Origin: Branchiostoma floridae
Lineage: Eukaryota > Chordata > Leptocardii > Amphioxiformes > Branchiostomatidae
Assembly (NCBI RefSeq): GCF_000003815.2
Contig: NC_049992.1
Coordinates: forward strand, 10,560,728-10,624,727
Direction: 5' to 3'
DNA: 64,000 nt
Part shown: positions 25,601 to 35,200 of the stretch, piece after piece
Position numbering within the stretch: position 1 is the first letter of the stretch
Layout of the letters: each line of letters starts with the position of its first letter
Notes under the pieces: generated by a model
Databases searched by the model: none
The model's input: only the letters and a program-made list of their open reading frames with translations
Told to the model about the DNA's origin: nothing
Made by a program: the position numbers and the translations under genes

Positions 25601-28600
25601 TTAAAGTGGCATTATCACAGGTTGACCCTGACTTCCTAAAAGCCAAACAAGAATCTCAAGTTACAGGTGCCTTTCATATTTGGCAAGCTGTCAAGCCATA
25701 ATAATTTACTGGTATTCAGAGCTCTGTAAATATTCCTTTCTATAGTGAAGTTTATAGAAAAGCAAACATAAAAAAACGAAAAGAGGAATGCAAACTTCTT
25801 ATAGAAAGACAACACATACTGTAAAAGTAGAAATATTTGTGTACTAGTATACATATGTTTGCATTTTTCACGGGGACCAGTCTATCACAAACTTAAAGCT
25901 ACCATAAATTCTAACATTTTCCCTTTTACAACTGTAAAAAAAAAACCTGGGGTGTTTCATTTTCTTGCTAAATCAAATCTCCGCCAACATTTCCTATTTT
26001 GGTCATCAGTGTCAAGAGGAAGTTCAGGAACTGTAAAAGTAAGGGACCGTACGGCATTTAGCGAGGGGGGAGGGCCGGTCGCCAGGGGGGGGAGGGCCAA
26101 GCAAAAAAACATTTTGCCAGGGGGAGGGCCTAGCAAAAAAATTTTGACTTGGGGGGAGGGCCAAGCAAAAAAAAAATAGCTTGGTCTGCCAGCAAAATAT
26201 GTCCCTTAAAATCCAAGAAACGGCGTTTCAGAGGGTCAAGATTTCAAAATTTTTCTGGACCTCTGCAAGGGATCGCCCAAGGTTGGCGCTCAGGACACAG
26301 TGAAAATGCGAAAGGGAGGGAGCAGGGCTTTTGCATGACGCCCTCGAAAACCTTTTTCACTTACAGAAATGTTATCAAACTCTAGATTAGTCTGCCAGCA
26401 AAATTTACCCCTGTCTTATTGCCCTCAAAATGTAAGAAATGGCGTTTCAGAGCTCGAGGGTAAATATTTGCAAATTTCCCTGGATCCCTTTTGACGTGAC
26501 CGACCTCGCACCTTTGATGACCGACATCGTGATAATGTGTTAGGGGGGATTTAATTTTGTATTTCTAAATTGAAATGCCATTAAAGTTAGCTTTGTTTGT
26601 CAGCAAAATATTTCCATCAAACTGAAGGAAATAGCTTTTAAGAGGGTCAAGATTTCAAAATGGTTCAAAATTTTCCCGGACCTACCTTGCGATTCTTCGT
26701 GCCTTTGGCGCCCGGGACATGGAACGTCGTTCTAAAAAAGTTGAAACCCTCGTATTTTTTTTTTCGTAGAAATGTCATCTAACCAGCAAATTTTCCCATA
26801 AAAAAGCAAGGCAGGAAATCGTGGCAAAAAAGCGTGGCATTTCTAAAAGATCTCCTGCAAGTCTGCATTGTCACGCCCGCCCGCGGGCGGCTAGAGAGAG
26901 GCAACCGGTCTACCCTGCCGTGGGAACTCAGCGTCACGCGTCGGCGCCCCCCTCCCCACTACAGTTTTGGTTAGTCGAATCGTGCTGTCGTTTTGGTTTT
27001 CATTCCCCCCCCCCCCGATTTACCGTAAGTTATTACCACCACAGAACCAAGAAAAAGTCCAAAATATATGTAAATTGAAAATAATTTCCGTCAAGCCGCT
27101 CAAGCCCGCGAGCTTGCAATACGTAAATTTAGGGAGCGGGGCGCGCGCCGCTTCGTGGCGCAAATCTACTAGAAATCCAGATACAAATGCTTTTTTATAT
27201 ATAGGTGTTGTTTTAATATCAAAACAATGAAATAGCTTCTATAAAGCAAATATTTATGCCTCTATGAAGCAGATATTTATCCCTATATTAAGCAGATATT
27301 TTGAGCCATTCTGTTTTCCTTTTTTTTAATAGGGGTGAGAGATCTGCTTCGCGATGAAAATCATGAAAAGGTATGATATGACGCAAAGCATATTTACAAA
27401 TGGGAGTGCAGTGTTTTATTGGCATCTTGAATATTTTTTTCAAAGTTGATAGGAAGGGGGAGGGCCAAGCAAAAAAATTTTGACTTGGGGGGAGGGCCTA
27501 GCAAAAAAAAATTTTACCTGGGGGGAGGGCCTAGCAAAAATTTTTTGACCCGACCCTCTGGCGACCGGCCCTCCCCCCTCACTAAACGCCGTACGGTCCC
27601 TAAGAGCTTTTGTTGCCCGGGCAGCTGAAGGGCTGTTGCACACACTTTTAATTTTTACTATCCCACTCAAGACAATGTTGTTAATTTTCATTGTTATATC
27701 TGAACTTTATGCTTACAAAATCATGCACTGAAGTGTTTTTTTTGTTGGAAGGGGTGAATATTTTCTCTGCCCCAATAAGCCATTTCCACCCAAGAATGGA
27801 AGGGTCTAGTAACAGCCCTATGAACAGGTCCAAAGACCACAGCAACACAGCTATGTCTCAGCAAGTTCACTATAATAACACTTCCTCAATTCAACAGTTG
27901 GTACATGTGTGTTAACAAACATTTCTGCCAACCAAATGCTGTCGGTAAAGCCTTGTTAAACACTCAATTTATACAATTTATACTCTATTCCTCCTGTTCA
28001 CAGCTTCCAATTTCTGAACATTGTCAGTTCAAATAAGCATATTAACTGAACATTGATAAACAACATTCTTGAACCACATACTGTACATGATGTAGGGAAT
28101 TGTTAAGGCTACAAACATCAGTTACAATAGTATTACATTACATATGCATATATAGTTCTTGAAGGTTTTATATGAAGACTGCTCCTTTCTATTGACTGAT
28201 TGTACTAAAAAGAGCTTTGACAGGATTTTCCAAACCTTTGATGTTTAAACTGTAGAAAGGTGTGTGACATTGGATGTACTGTAAAACTTTATCAGTCATC
28301 AGCCCTCAGGCACTACCCTTTGTTACACAGCTGTACATGTATGTTACAAGACTGTGGGAACTTGGGAAGTAATTTGAGTAACAGATGTCATTCATGTCCA
28401 TGCGTCAACACCGCAGATGTTGAAATACAAAATCACAATGTTTTCTGGAAAATCTATACTTAAGAACTGAGAAACCAAAGACAAATAGTCTTAAGAAATC
28501 ATCTTATATACATATAGGACAACATCGGAATGGAATCAACTTAGCACATGAGTCACAAACTGTCAGTACAACCAAGATGTTTTTACGAAACACATGCAAA

Positions 28601-31600
28601 ACTCAACATATGGCACATGAGCTACTCAATGCACATGCATCTTATTATGATATTTTGTAAGATGATTGTTAGTAATTGTGGGATATTGTTATATGCCATG
28701 TGTATGTTATGCCAAGTGTCAATGCTTTATGCGTAATTTTGTTACTCCTGGAAGAGTAACAGGGCTCGAAATACTGTAGCTAAAGTGTAAAGTAAAAGAG
28801 TTACAGGGCTCGAAATACTTTTTTCTGCATACCTACACTGGTGCAGGTAACATTGAAATTACATGCACCAAAGAAATTTTACCTGCACCTTCTCAATTTT
28901 GGAAGTATGGATCATACTAAAATTGTTCAGGAACCATTGCTATTTTTTTTCTTTTAAAGTTTATACATGTAGGTGGTAACATTCAATGTAGCTAATAACA
29001 GTCCACCTACACCTACATCATAGGACATCTATGTATAAAACCCAGTACTAGTACATGGACCAGTGCAGGTAGACACCAAAAATACCTGCACAGCTCCAAT
29101 TTTACCTGCACTAACTTGCATATACAGGTGGTATTTTGAGCCCTGGAGTTAATAAAACAAGAACAAAAGTACCAACCGTACCTGACCGACAGGGTGAAGT
29201 CCCCAGGCTGAGATTTACTGGGCCTGGCCAGGAAGCTGCCGTCCATCCCCCGGTCCAGGAGAAGCTGCTCCGCCTCGATTCCCGAGATGTTGGGATGGAA
29301 CCACCTGGGGTAGAGAACATCATACTAGTAAAATAGATCAGACTTTTGGCAATACAAGGTGAGCACCAGGCATTTAATGCTCGTGTAGTACTGTAAATGC
29401 ATTTACGTTCGCAGGGATTTAATTTTGCGGTAGCGGGAAAAGGACTTTTTACCTCCATGAAAAAATGGAGGTATAGGTTTTGGTCTGTCTGTGTGTCTGT
29501 GTGTCTGTGTGTCTGTCTGTGTGTGTGTCCGCATATTTGTGGACATCATAACTTGAGAACCTCTCGATGGACTACGATGATATTTGGTATGTGGGTAGGG
29601 GTTGGGAAGACGAAGGTCAAGGTCAATTTTGGGCCCCCTGGTGTGTGACCTTGGTACTGCAGCAGAACTCCAATTTTTGTATCTTTTTATCTGGACATGC
29701 TATGGTCTTGATTTCTTGGTGGCAGATAGCTTTTGATGTAAGGAAGAAGTGGTGTATATTTGGACCCCCTAGCAGCTTGCTCTGGAACTGCAGGAGCATT
29801 TTTGTCAAAATCTTCCAAGAAGCATAACGGAACATAGGAATGATGAATTTCCATGATATTTGGTATGCAGGTACATGTAGCAGAGATGTACATAATGAAA
29901 TCAAAATTATACAAATTTGGACTTCATTTATATTTACAGTGTTTTCCAATATATCACTCAAATACATGTTACATATGTAGTTTGTGGCAGGCGGAAGTTA
30001 AGCAGATACTAATTATGCAAATAAGCCCCTAATTTGCATAATTAATTTGAAAGTGTCCTAATTTTTCTTATTTCGTGTAGTAAATGATTGGTCTGTCAAC
30101 ACTGTGACCTATGTAAGTTAAAGGTGTACATAAGCAAGCATAAATTATGCTAATGTGAAAGTCATTTGCATAATCAGAATATTTCATGGAGGTATGAGGT
30201 CTCCGAACTCTAGTTGAGGTGGTTTTAAGTTTGCGGAAGCACCGTGCAAGTTGTAGTCTCTTATTGCCATGGCAAAATGTTCGCGGCGTCTTTACTAAGT
30301 TCGCGGTGAAGCAGCCACCACAAATTTAAAGTTTTTGCATTTACAGTAGATTAGACTTTTGGTAATACAATGTTGAGCACCAGGCAGCAAATGCTGGCAT
30401 AGTATGCATCACAAACATGTTTTATTATGGAAGCTCATCTGTGTTGGTAGTAATCATAGTACAATGCTTAAGTTTCTTCCAACACAAAGGTATACTGTTA
30501 TTTACACAGATCAAATTTTCAACGACCACTGCCAACTTCTTTAGGATCATTACTGATGACCAATCAGTTAATCACTTCAGAATGTAAACATGTTTTATAA
30601 TAAACTCAATGCAAAGTAGTAATGCAATATACATGTACTGAACTGAATACAATATTTCAATCTGTATCATAACATTGATACACATCATACAGATGAGGCT
30701 TTGCTTGTCAAAAATATATTTTCAGCATCGTGATTTTTGAGAAACCAGAACATTCAAGTTATTTCATAATTTGATATAGTGGCCACTATTATGTAAAATT
30801 GGTGAATATACATGTGTATTGAAACACTGTTACGGCTGCCTGTAATTCCAGTTTTTCTAGAACAAAGCAAAACCGCCATTTCATTAAGACAAAATTGCAG
30901 GTAATTTGTGTGATTTCATCCATTATTCACAGGCTGTGCCGATGAGCGCCAATTAGCTCTGCATGAGGGAGAGAATTCAGGGTCAGTATGAAGTAAACCA
31001 AATTCTCCACATATCTCATATGTTAAATCATGAGTTATACTAAAGTCTATCAACATAAAGTCCGTTAAACTAAGTTCCCCATTCAAAAATTATGCAGGCA
31101 ACATACAGAAAACAAATTAAATCTGGGGCCTGACCTATCCTGCCAATTAGAGTGATTAGACGTTTTTAGGACTAAGTTAAAACAATACATGAGGAAATGG
31201 TGTGCTTGTCCTAAGATTTGTAAAAAATTTCCTTGAACCTGTAACGTGGTTTAATGTTTGCCCCGAATTACAACATATAGCGATGATAATTACAGCCTAC
31301 CACAAGCACTAGAGATCTCATTCATAACTCAAATCACGAAAATGTCAGTAACAATAATATTACCACAGCTAACCACACCCAGCCTAAATCATGGCACATA
31401 TCACGTAAAACGGGGGTCCCGTGCTCGAGGAGGTGCCTCGACCACGTTAATCAGCCTCATTACTCATAATGGGTACCTACTGGCTGGCAAAATACACCTG
31501 GTGATTATTATTATTATTATTATTATATCACTGTGGTTGGACAAAGATTATGTGAATAAAATTAACAGAACTTCAAGTTGTTTGGACAATTTACATTTTT

Positions 31601-31903
31601 TCATTAAACGATTTCAATCTTTTTTTTAAATCGCTATCAATCACAGACCGCACAGACAGACACAACATCAATCTGCACATTCGGATGCGATTGATATCAG
31701 AGCTGCCTTCTTCTTTTCGCGCACAGAATATTAAACTTTCGGTTCTGACACTTTTCATGGGTGTTATCTGTCAAAAAGCACCGCCCAAGTCTTCAACAGA
31801 AACCATCGTTTCCTCAACGCCACAGAGGTTTTTACAACAAACTAGAAAGTTGTCAACAGTTTCTATCTACTCTAGACGTCACTACTCACCTTCTAGACCC
31901 CAT
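13679..31903 (-). CDS. ptpn11: SHP-2 type non-receptor protein tyrosine phosphatase (PTPN11/corkscrew)
   Basis: Cytoplasmic phosphatase that relays receptor tyrosine kinase signals to Ras/ERK. Exons: 31903-31890, 29304-29182, 24316-24122, 23616-23454, 21407-21291, 20224-20114, 19648-19558, 19213-19134, 18870-18724, 17690-17559, 16944-16790, 16162-16095, 15283-15132, 14281-14112, 13763-13679; every junction is in phase, giving 600 residues (human about 593). It starts MGSRRWFHPN like human SHP-2. N-SH2 is about 6-103 ([10 protein letters not shown], with the [17 protein letters not shown] autoinhibitory face kept) and C-SH2 about 112-216 (GSFLVRES). The phosphatase domain is about 247-520, with WPDHGVP (Asp about 408) and [10 protein letters not shown] (Cys about 442), so it looks active. 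Tail tyrosines in YTNIKY (about 523) and VYENV (about 582) match human Y542 and Y580. Unusual: a tandem array repeats the acceptor of exon 10. The promoter is shared with cdc23. Confidence 0.97.
14745..15083 (-). mobile_element. Repeat element, relative of 55068-55446
   Basis: It carries GCATTCCTTATCACCCTCAG at one end and, near 15020-15080, a block (GCCTGTGTGATAC twice, then TTATCACCCAGTCC) that is the reverse complement of the start of the element at 55068. It is non-coding and lies in a ptpn11 intron. Confidence 0.6.
15785..16085 (-). mobile_element. 5S-rRNA-derived SINE, copy A
   Basis: Read on the minus strand, ATCTCGGAAGTTAAGCAACG and then AGTACTTGGATGGGAGACC and GCTGTAGCC match the 3' two-thirds of 5S rRNA, including its internal promoter region. 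The upstream part (GGCCGTGGCAC, CTCCTGATC) matches the 5S start with more changes. An unrelated body follows. The match stops short of being a real 5S gene (several changes in the stems, no proper 3' end), so it is a 5S-headed SINE. It sits just downstream of the donor of the exon carrying the phosphatase loop. Confidence 0.75.
17663..18562 (-). repeat. 15-unit 59/61-bp tandem array spanning a ptpn11 3' splice site
   Basis: The units begin at 17663, 17722, 17781, 17842, 17901, 17962, 18021, 18082, 18143, 18204, 18263, 18324, 18385, 18444 and 18503. On the minus (coding) strand each unit holds a pyrimidine tract, CCCATACAG and the first 26-28 bases of exon 10. Only the unit nearest the rest of the exon (17663-17721) is the genuine acceptor. 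Eight units are 59 bp (AACAAATGTACC) and seven are 61 bp (AACATTAATGTACC). Copies are nearly identical, which points to recent expansion or homogenisation. Each unit also contains CCAG followed by GTACTG, a possible cryptic donor 14-16 bases after the acceptor. Confidence 0.97.
23032..23049 (-). other. ptpn11: Candidate 18-nt in-frame microexon of ptpn11
   Basis: In the intron between the exons ending at 23454 and starting at 21407, a pyrimidine-rich acceptor (TCCATTTCAG) is followed by 18 bases coding KLSALD and then a strong donor (GTGAGT). Both neighbouring exons meet in phase 0, so inclusion would add six residues inside the C-SH2 domain without shifting the frame. Seen only as sequence; use is unproven. 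Confidence 0.4.
23794..23985. repeat. 32-bp tandem repeat, about six copies
   Basis: The unit TATGTAGTACCCACAGCTAC plus about 12 bases repeats at 32-bp steps, with the last two copies diverged. It lies in the ptpn11 intron between the two SH2-coding exons at 24122 and 23616. Confidence 0.9.
24797..24820. repeat. (TTACC)n short tandem repeat
   Basis: Four to five copies of the pentamer TTACC in a ptpn11 intron. Just before it (about 24749-24786) is a remnant of the inner repeat seen at 29450-30214 (TATGAGGTCT, GAACTCTAGTT). Confidence 0.85.
25180..25318. mobile_element. Foldback/palindromic repeat element
   Basis: The left arm (AATCTCCAAGCAGATCCTAC, then TAGTATCAAA) is inverted in the right arm (TTTGATACTATATTACGCCA, then GATCTGCTTGGAGATT). 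About 140 bp. Same family as 7989-8192; a lone half-arm may lie near 46850 (ATCTCCAAGCGGATA). Non-coding. Confidence 0.75.
26042..27600. mobile_element. 1.56-kb DNA transposon with about 45-bp inverted ends
   Basis: The ends AGGGACCGTACGGCATTTAG and CTAAACGCCGTACGGTCCCT are inverted, and the match continues inward through the GGGGGGAGGGCCGGTCGCCAG block. Subterminal G-rich AGGGCCAAGCAAAAA motifs repeat near both ends. Internally, three to four diverged units of roughly 200 bp (CAGCAAAAT ... GGCGTTTCAGAGG) lie in tandem between about 26180 and 26820. No transposase is visible. Inserted in the ptpn11 intron between exons 2 and 3. Confidence 0.8.
28804..29145. mobile_element. MITE with CAGGGCTCGAAAT ends
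   Basis: The ends CAGGGCTCGAAATAC and GTATTTTGAGCCCTG are inverted, and GAGTTA flanks both sides directly (28798-28803 and 29146-29151), consistent with a target duplication. The interior is built of TACCTGCAC/GTGCAGGTA motifs. A second short CAGGGCTCGAAATAC copy lies 42 bp upstream (about 28761). The right end stops about 37 bp from the donor of the N-SH2 exon. Same end type as 56286-56533. Confidence 0.8.
29391..30346. mobile_element. MITE with CTGTAAATGC ends, split by a nested insertion
   Basis: The outer ends CTGTAAATGCATTTACGTTC and TTTTTGCATTTACAG are inverted and flanked by TA. The body has typical GTTCGCGG/TTTGCGG blocks on both sides of an unrelated insert (about 29450-30214). Imperfect direct repeats of about 55 bp flank the whole unit (29335-29390 and 30350-30405). 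Non-coding; in the first ptpn11 intron. Confidence 0.75.
29450..30214. mobile_element. Inner repeat nested in the CTGTAAATGC MITE
   Basis: It begins near CCATGAAAAAATGGAGGTAT with a (TGTG/TCTG) run and ends near CATGGAGGTATGAGGTCTCC, GAACTCTAGTT. It interrupts the outer MITE body, so it is the younger insertion. The last 40 bases recur at about 24749-24786. The family is not recognised. Confidence 0.6.
31398..31530 (+). mobile_element. 5S-SINE tail fragment, copy C
   Basis: The blocks GTAAAACGGGGGTCCCGTGC, AATCAGCCTCATTAC and GGCAAAATACACC match the tail of copy B (32938-33165). The 5S head is missing. It ends in an (ATT)n run (31504-31527). It lies in ptpn11 intron 1, about 375 bp from the coding start. 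Confidence 0.65.
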
Positions 31904-32244
31904 CCTGGTTTTTGAAGACGAGAAAAATTGCGAAATATGAGAAAAGTCCTCAGTCTTACACAGCTGGGCTCACATCAGGAAATGGACAAACTGCACAGCC
32001 TCGTTCCCGCGCTGCAACCTTTGACCTAACAAAGTTTCAACGCTTCTACACGCAATAGATATTAGTAAAGTAAATAACAGTTCTTCAAATGGCAAAACAA
32101 ACATCATTATAAATTATAATTAAGAAACAAAATGAAATTATACTACATATCTTTATTTATATTCAGTACATCTGTGAACGTCTAAGCTATGAAAAATCTT
32201 CATTACGTTTGAGATGGCAGCACAGGCGGGAGACTTTGAAGAAG
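31904..32244. promoter_or_regulatory. Divergent promoter region between ptpn11 and cdc23
   Basis: The two start codons face away from each other across 341 bp, so both 5' UTRs and both promoters must lie here unless upstream noncoding exons exist. An AT-rich TATA-like run (TTATAAATTATAA) lies near 32109. No other motif was confidently recognised. Confidence 0.6.
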
Positions 32245-32264
32245 ATGGCGGACCAAAAGGATGA
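32214..32264 (+). other. Upstream ORF overlapping the cdc23 start codon
   Basis: An ATG in good context (GAGATGG) opens a 16-codon frame ([16 protein letters not shown]) that ends in TGA 17 bases past the cdc23 ATG in another frame. If transcripts start upstream of 32214, it could reduce cdc23 initiation. The transcription start is unknown. Confidence 0.5.
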
Positions 32265-35200
32265 AGTAGACCTGAAACATGCTAAGAAAGAGTTGATCGT
32301 GGCGGTGCGAGAGTGCCGCGATAGGGGCCTGGTGCAGACAGCCAAGTGGCTGACGGAACAGGCAGCTGCCCTGAAGCCGCTCGAACCCGGGGAGTTTCCC
32401 GCTTTCCCTTCAGACACACCGGACTTTTTACAGGTAGGCATCCGGCATCCCCCTCCCCCTAAATTATTTGGTACCTGACAATTATGTCCTACATTCTATT
32501 AAAAAAATCATGTCAACTGCAGACTATTGGTAGTTTCTACCATCAACTTCATCTTATATCTTATCTAATGCCAGTTGTGCATAGCATTTGAAATGGTTAC
32601 TAAGTATAGTTCTATTTAGATGCAGACAAGTTCAAAATATGCCTGCTTGTGAAGATGTATGTCACTGACATAACAGTTTTTCCATCTCTTCATGAGTATG
32701 ATGCCTACAATGTGGCGCGGTCCTACTACGATGTACGTGAGTACGACCGTGCTTCCCACGTGTTACGCGACTGTACGAGTCAGAAAGCGTACTTCCTCTG
32801 CATGTACGCTCGCTACATGGGCGGGGAGAAGAGACGAGGGGACGCCATGGCCGATAGCCTTGGGCCACTCAAGGCGGGACAGGTCAGTTCAAATGGGTAC
32901 TCTAGAAATAGCTACGGCCATGTCACCGCCCACGTGGCACATTGGATACACACGATCCCTTGATCTCGGAGGTTTTCAAAAGCAATGTGCAGTCCGGACA
33001 GTTTTTGAATGGGAAACCACCCAAGGACAACCAGATGCTGTAGCTGGCGGGGACGTAAAACGGGGGTCCTGTGCTGGAGTAGGCGCCTGTAAATCAGCCT
33101 CATTACCCAAATATTGGGTACCCAAGTTGGCTGCAAATACACCAGATATTATCATTGACTGATTGAGTACATACATCTTGTTCACAATCTAATTAGTTTA
33201 ATGAACTAAGAATTGTGTAATTATTTGTACAGTGTACAATGTGCATAACCTCAATGGCTATGGAGATAATTTGTGGCTTTTTATGTCATGAGACATTGAG
33301 GCTTGTTTTAAGTTGGGTATAAAAACAATGGTGATCAAAAACATAGCCTACAACTTGTACAAGTTACTACAACAGAGGTATCTGCCTCCACTGCAGGACC
33401 AGTGTGGCTGGCTGCGGACCCTGCGTGAGGAACTACAGCAGAAGGAGACTGATCTAGATGGATACGGCCTGTACCTGTACGGTGTGGTACTGAGGAGGCT
33501 GGGACTACAACAGGAGGCCATCACTGCCCTTCTCTCAGCTATCAACAAAGAACCACTACACTGGGGAGCCTGGCTGGAGCTCGCTATGCTTATCAAGTAA
33601 GAGCTACTGCTAGTTAGGGTTGTATAGCCTGGTACCCAGTCATATTATAGCGCTCGAGTCTCTTCTGTCCTTGAAGAGAGGACAAAAGAGACCTGGGAGC
33701 TACAATACTGATTTTTGTACTTTTTGTAGTTTTTTTCTATTTATGGCTTAAGGCATATATCAGACCTATACAGCACTGTACTTACACTAGAAGTATGGTA
33801 CTATTACACTGTATTGTATATTCCTTGCAGCACCTAAATTCAGCAACACGATGAAAATCAAGAATAAGAAATTGCTTTATCTATACAGTGCAGTTCGCTG
33901 TTGAAATGATAGTAGCATCACAATAGAAATACCAGGACGTGTTCAAGTTGTTTGTGTGTGTGCTGAGTTCACATTATTTAAGTCACAAATATTTCAAGAT
34001 GTATGATAACCACTTCTTCAACATTTCTTCCAGTGACAAAGCTAATCTGGTAGCCCTCTCCCTACCCAACCACTGGATGAAACAGTTTTTCCTGGCCCAC
34101 TGCTACCTGGAGCTTCAGATGAACGAAGATGCACTGACACAGCTGCAAGGTCTGGCCGACAAGGGCTTCTCTCTCAGCACCTGGGTTAAAGCCCAGACTG
34201 CTAATGCCTACCACAATATGAGACAGGTAACATTAGTATATCTGTTGTGGATAGTACTTGGACTTCAGTAGAGATGTTTATTAAGCATATTTACTTCTTT
34301 TCTTCTGCATTGCTGAAATTTATAAAATTATTTGGCTTTCTCAAAGGAGCAAGCTTGACTTGATTAGTTGCAAATTTGTGCCACCCCTATTGTTGAAATT
34401 TGTCAAAAAGGATAATGGCTTTGCAGATATTCATACTTTTGAATATTAAAAAGTCCAAGCTGATTGCCTGGGTACCATCCTCTGTTACAGTAGTAACCCA
34501 ATCTGCTGATTAAGCCAGTAATTACAGAGGACAGTAATGGATTGCAGATTAAAATTGTAATAGAAATAGGTTTAAAGTTTCGCACAAGCTTTTCCAACAT
34601 CAAACAAAGGGCAAATCAACAGCAAAGCTGAATTTGAAGGTGCAATATCTGCTTCCACCACTAGGTGGAGCCTGCAGTTGATCTGTTGAAGCAGTTGCAT
34701 GCGGAGGACCCGTACAGACTGGACAACATGGACACCCTGTCCAACCTGCTGTACGTGAAGGAGATGAGGGCAGAGCTTAGCCATCTGGCACACTCCGTCT
34801 GTCAGGTGGACAAGTTCAGGGTCGAGACATGCTGTGTCATCGGTGGGTAAAAGGTTTATTTCAAACTCAAAGCAAACTTAACTTTTAGGCTGATTACAAA
34901 CTCAGTTCTACATGTACTTAAATGAAATGATCTGATTGGGAGGTTGAAAGTGTTCATGGTAATGAGGAATGATGGCATGATTGGCCCAGAGGTTAACAGT
35001 CGATTCTGTTCATTTCATTGATTTACAATGAAAATAAAAACAACTTTCTTGCTTACACAAGAAGTCTTAAAGGCCCTATGTCATATATTTTTGTAGTATT
35101 AAACAAGTTTCATCTACTACGGTTGTCAAACCAAGATTGCCAAGTTTTTACTATTTTCTGGTATGAAAATCTTTTGCCAGATAGTAAAAGTATAAGAGTA

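Noticed and set aside
31258-31915. Plus-strand frames of 123 and 76 codons near the ptpn11 start
   Set aside because: They overlap a SINE tail, an (ATT)n run and the antisense of ptpn11 exon 1; no homology seen.
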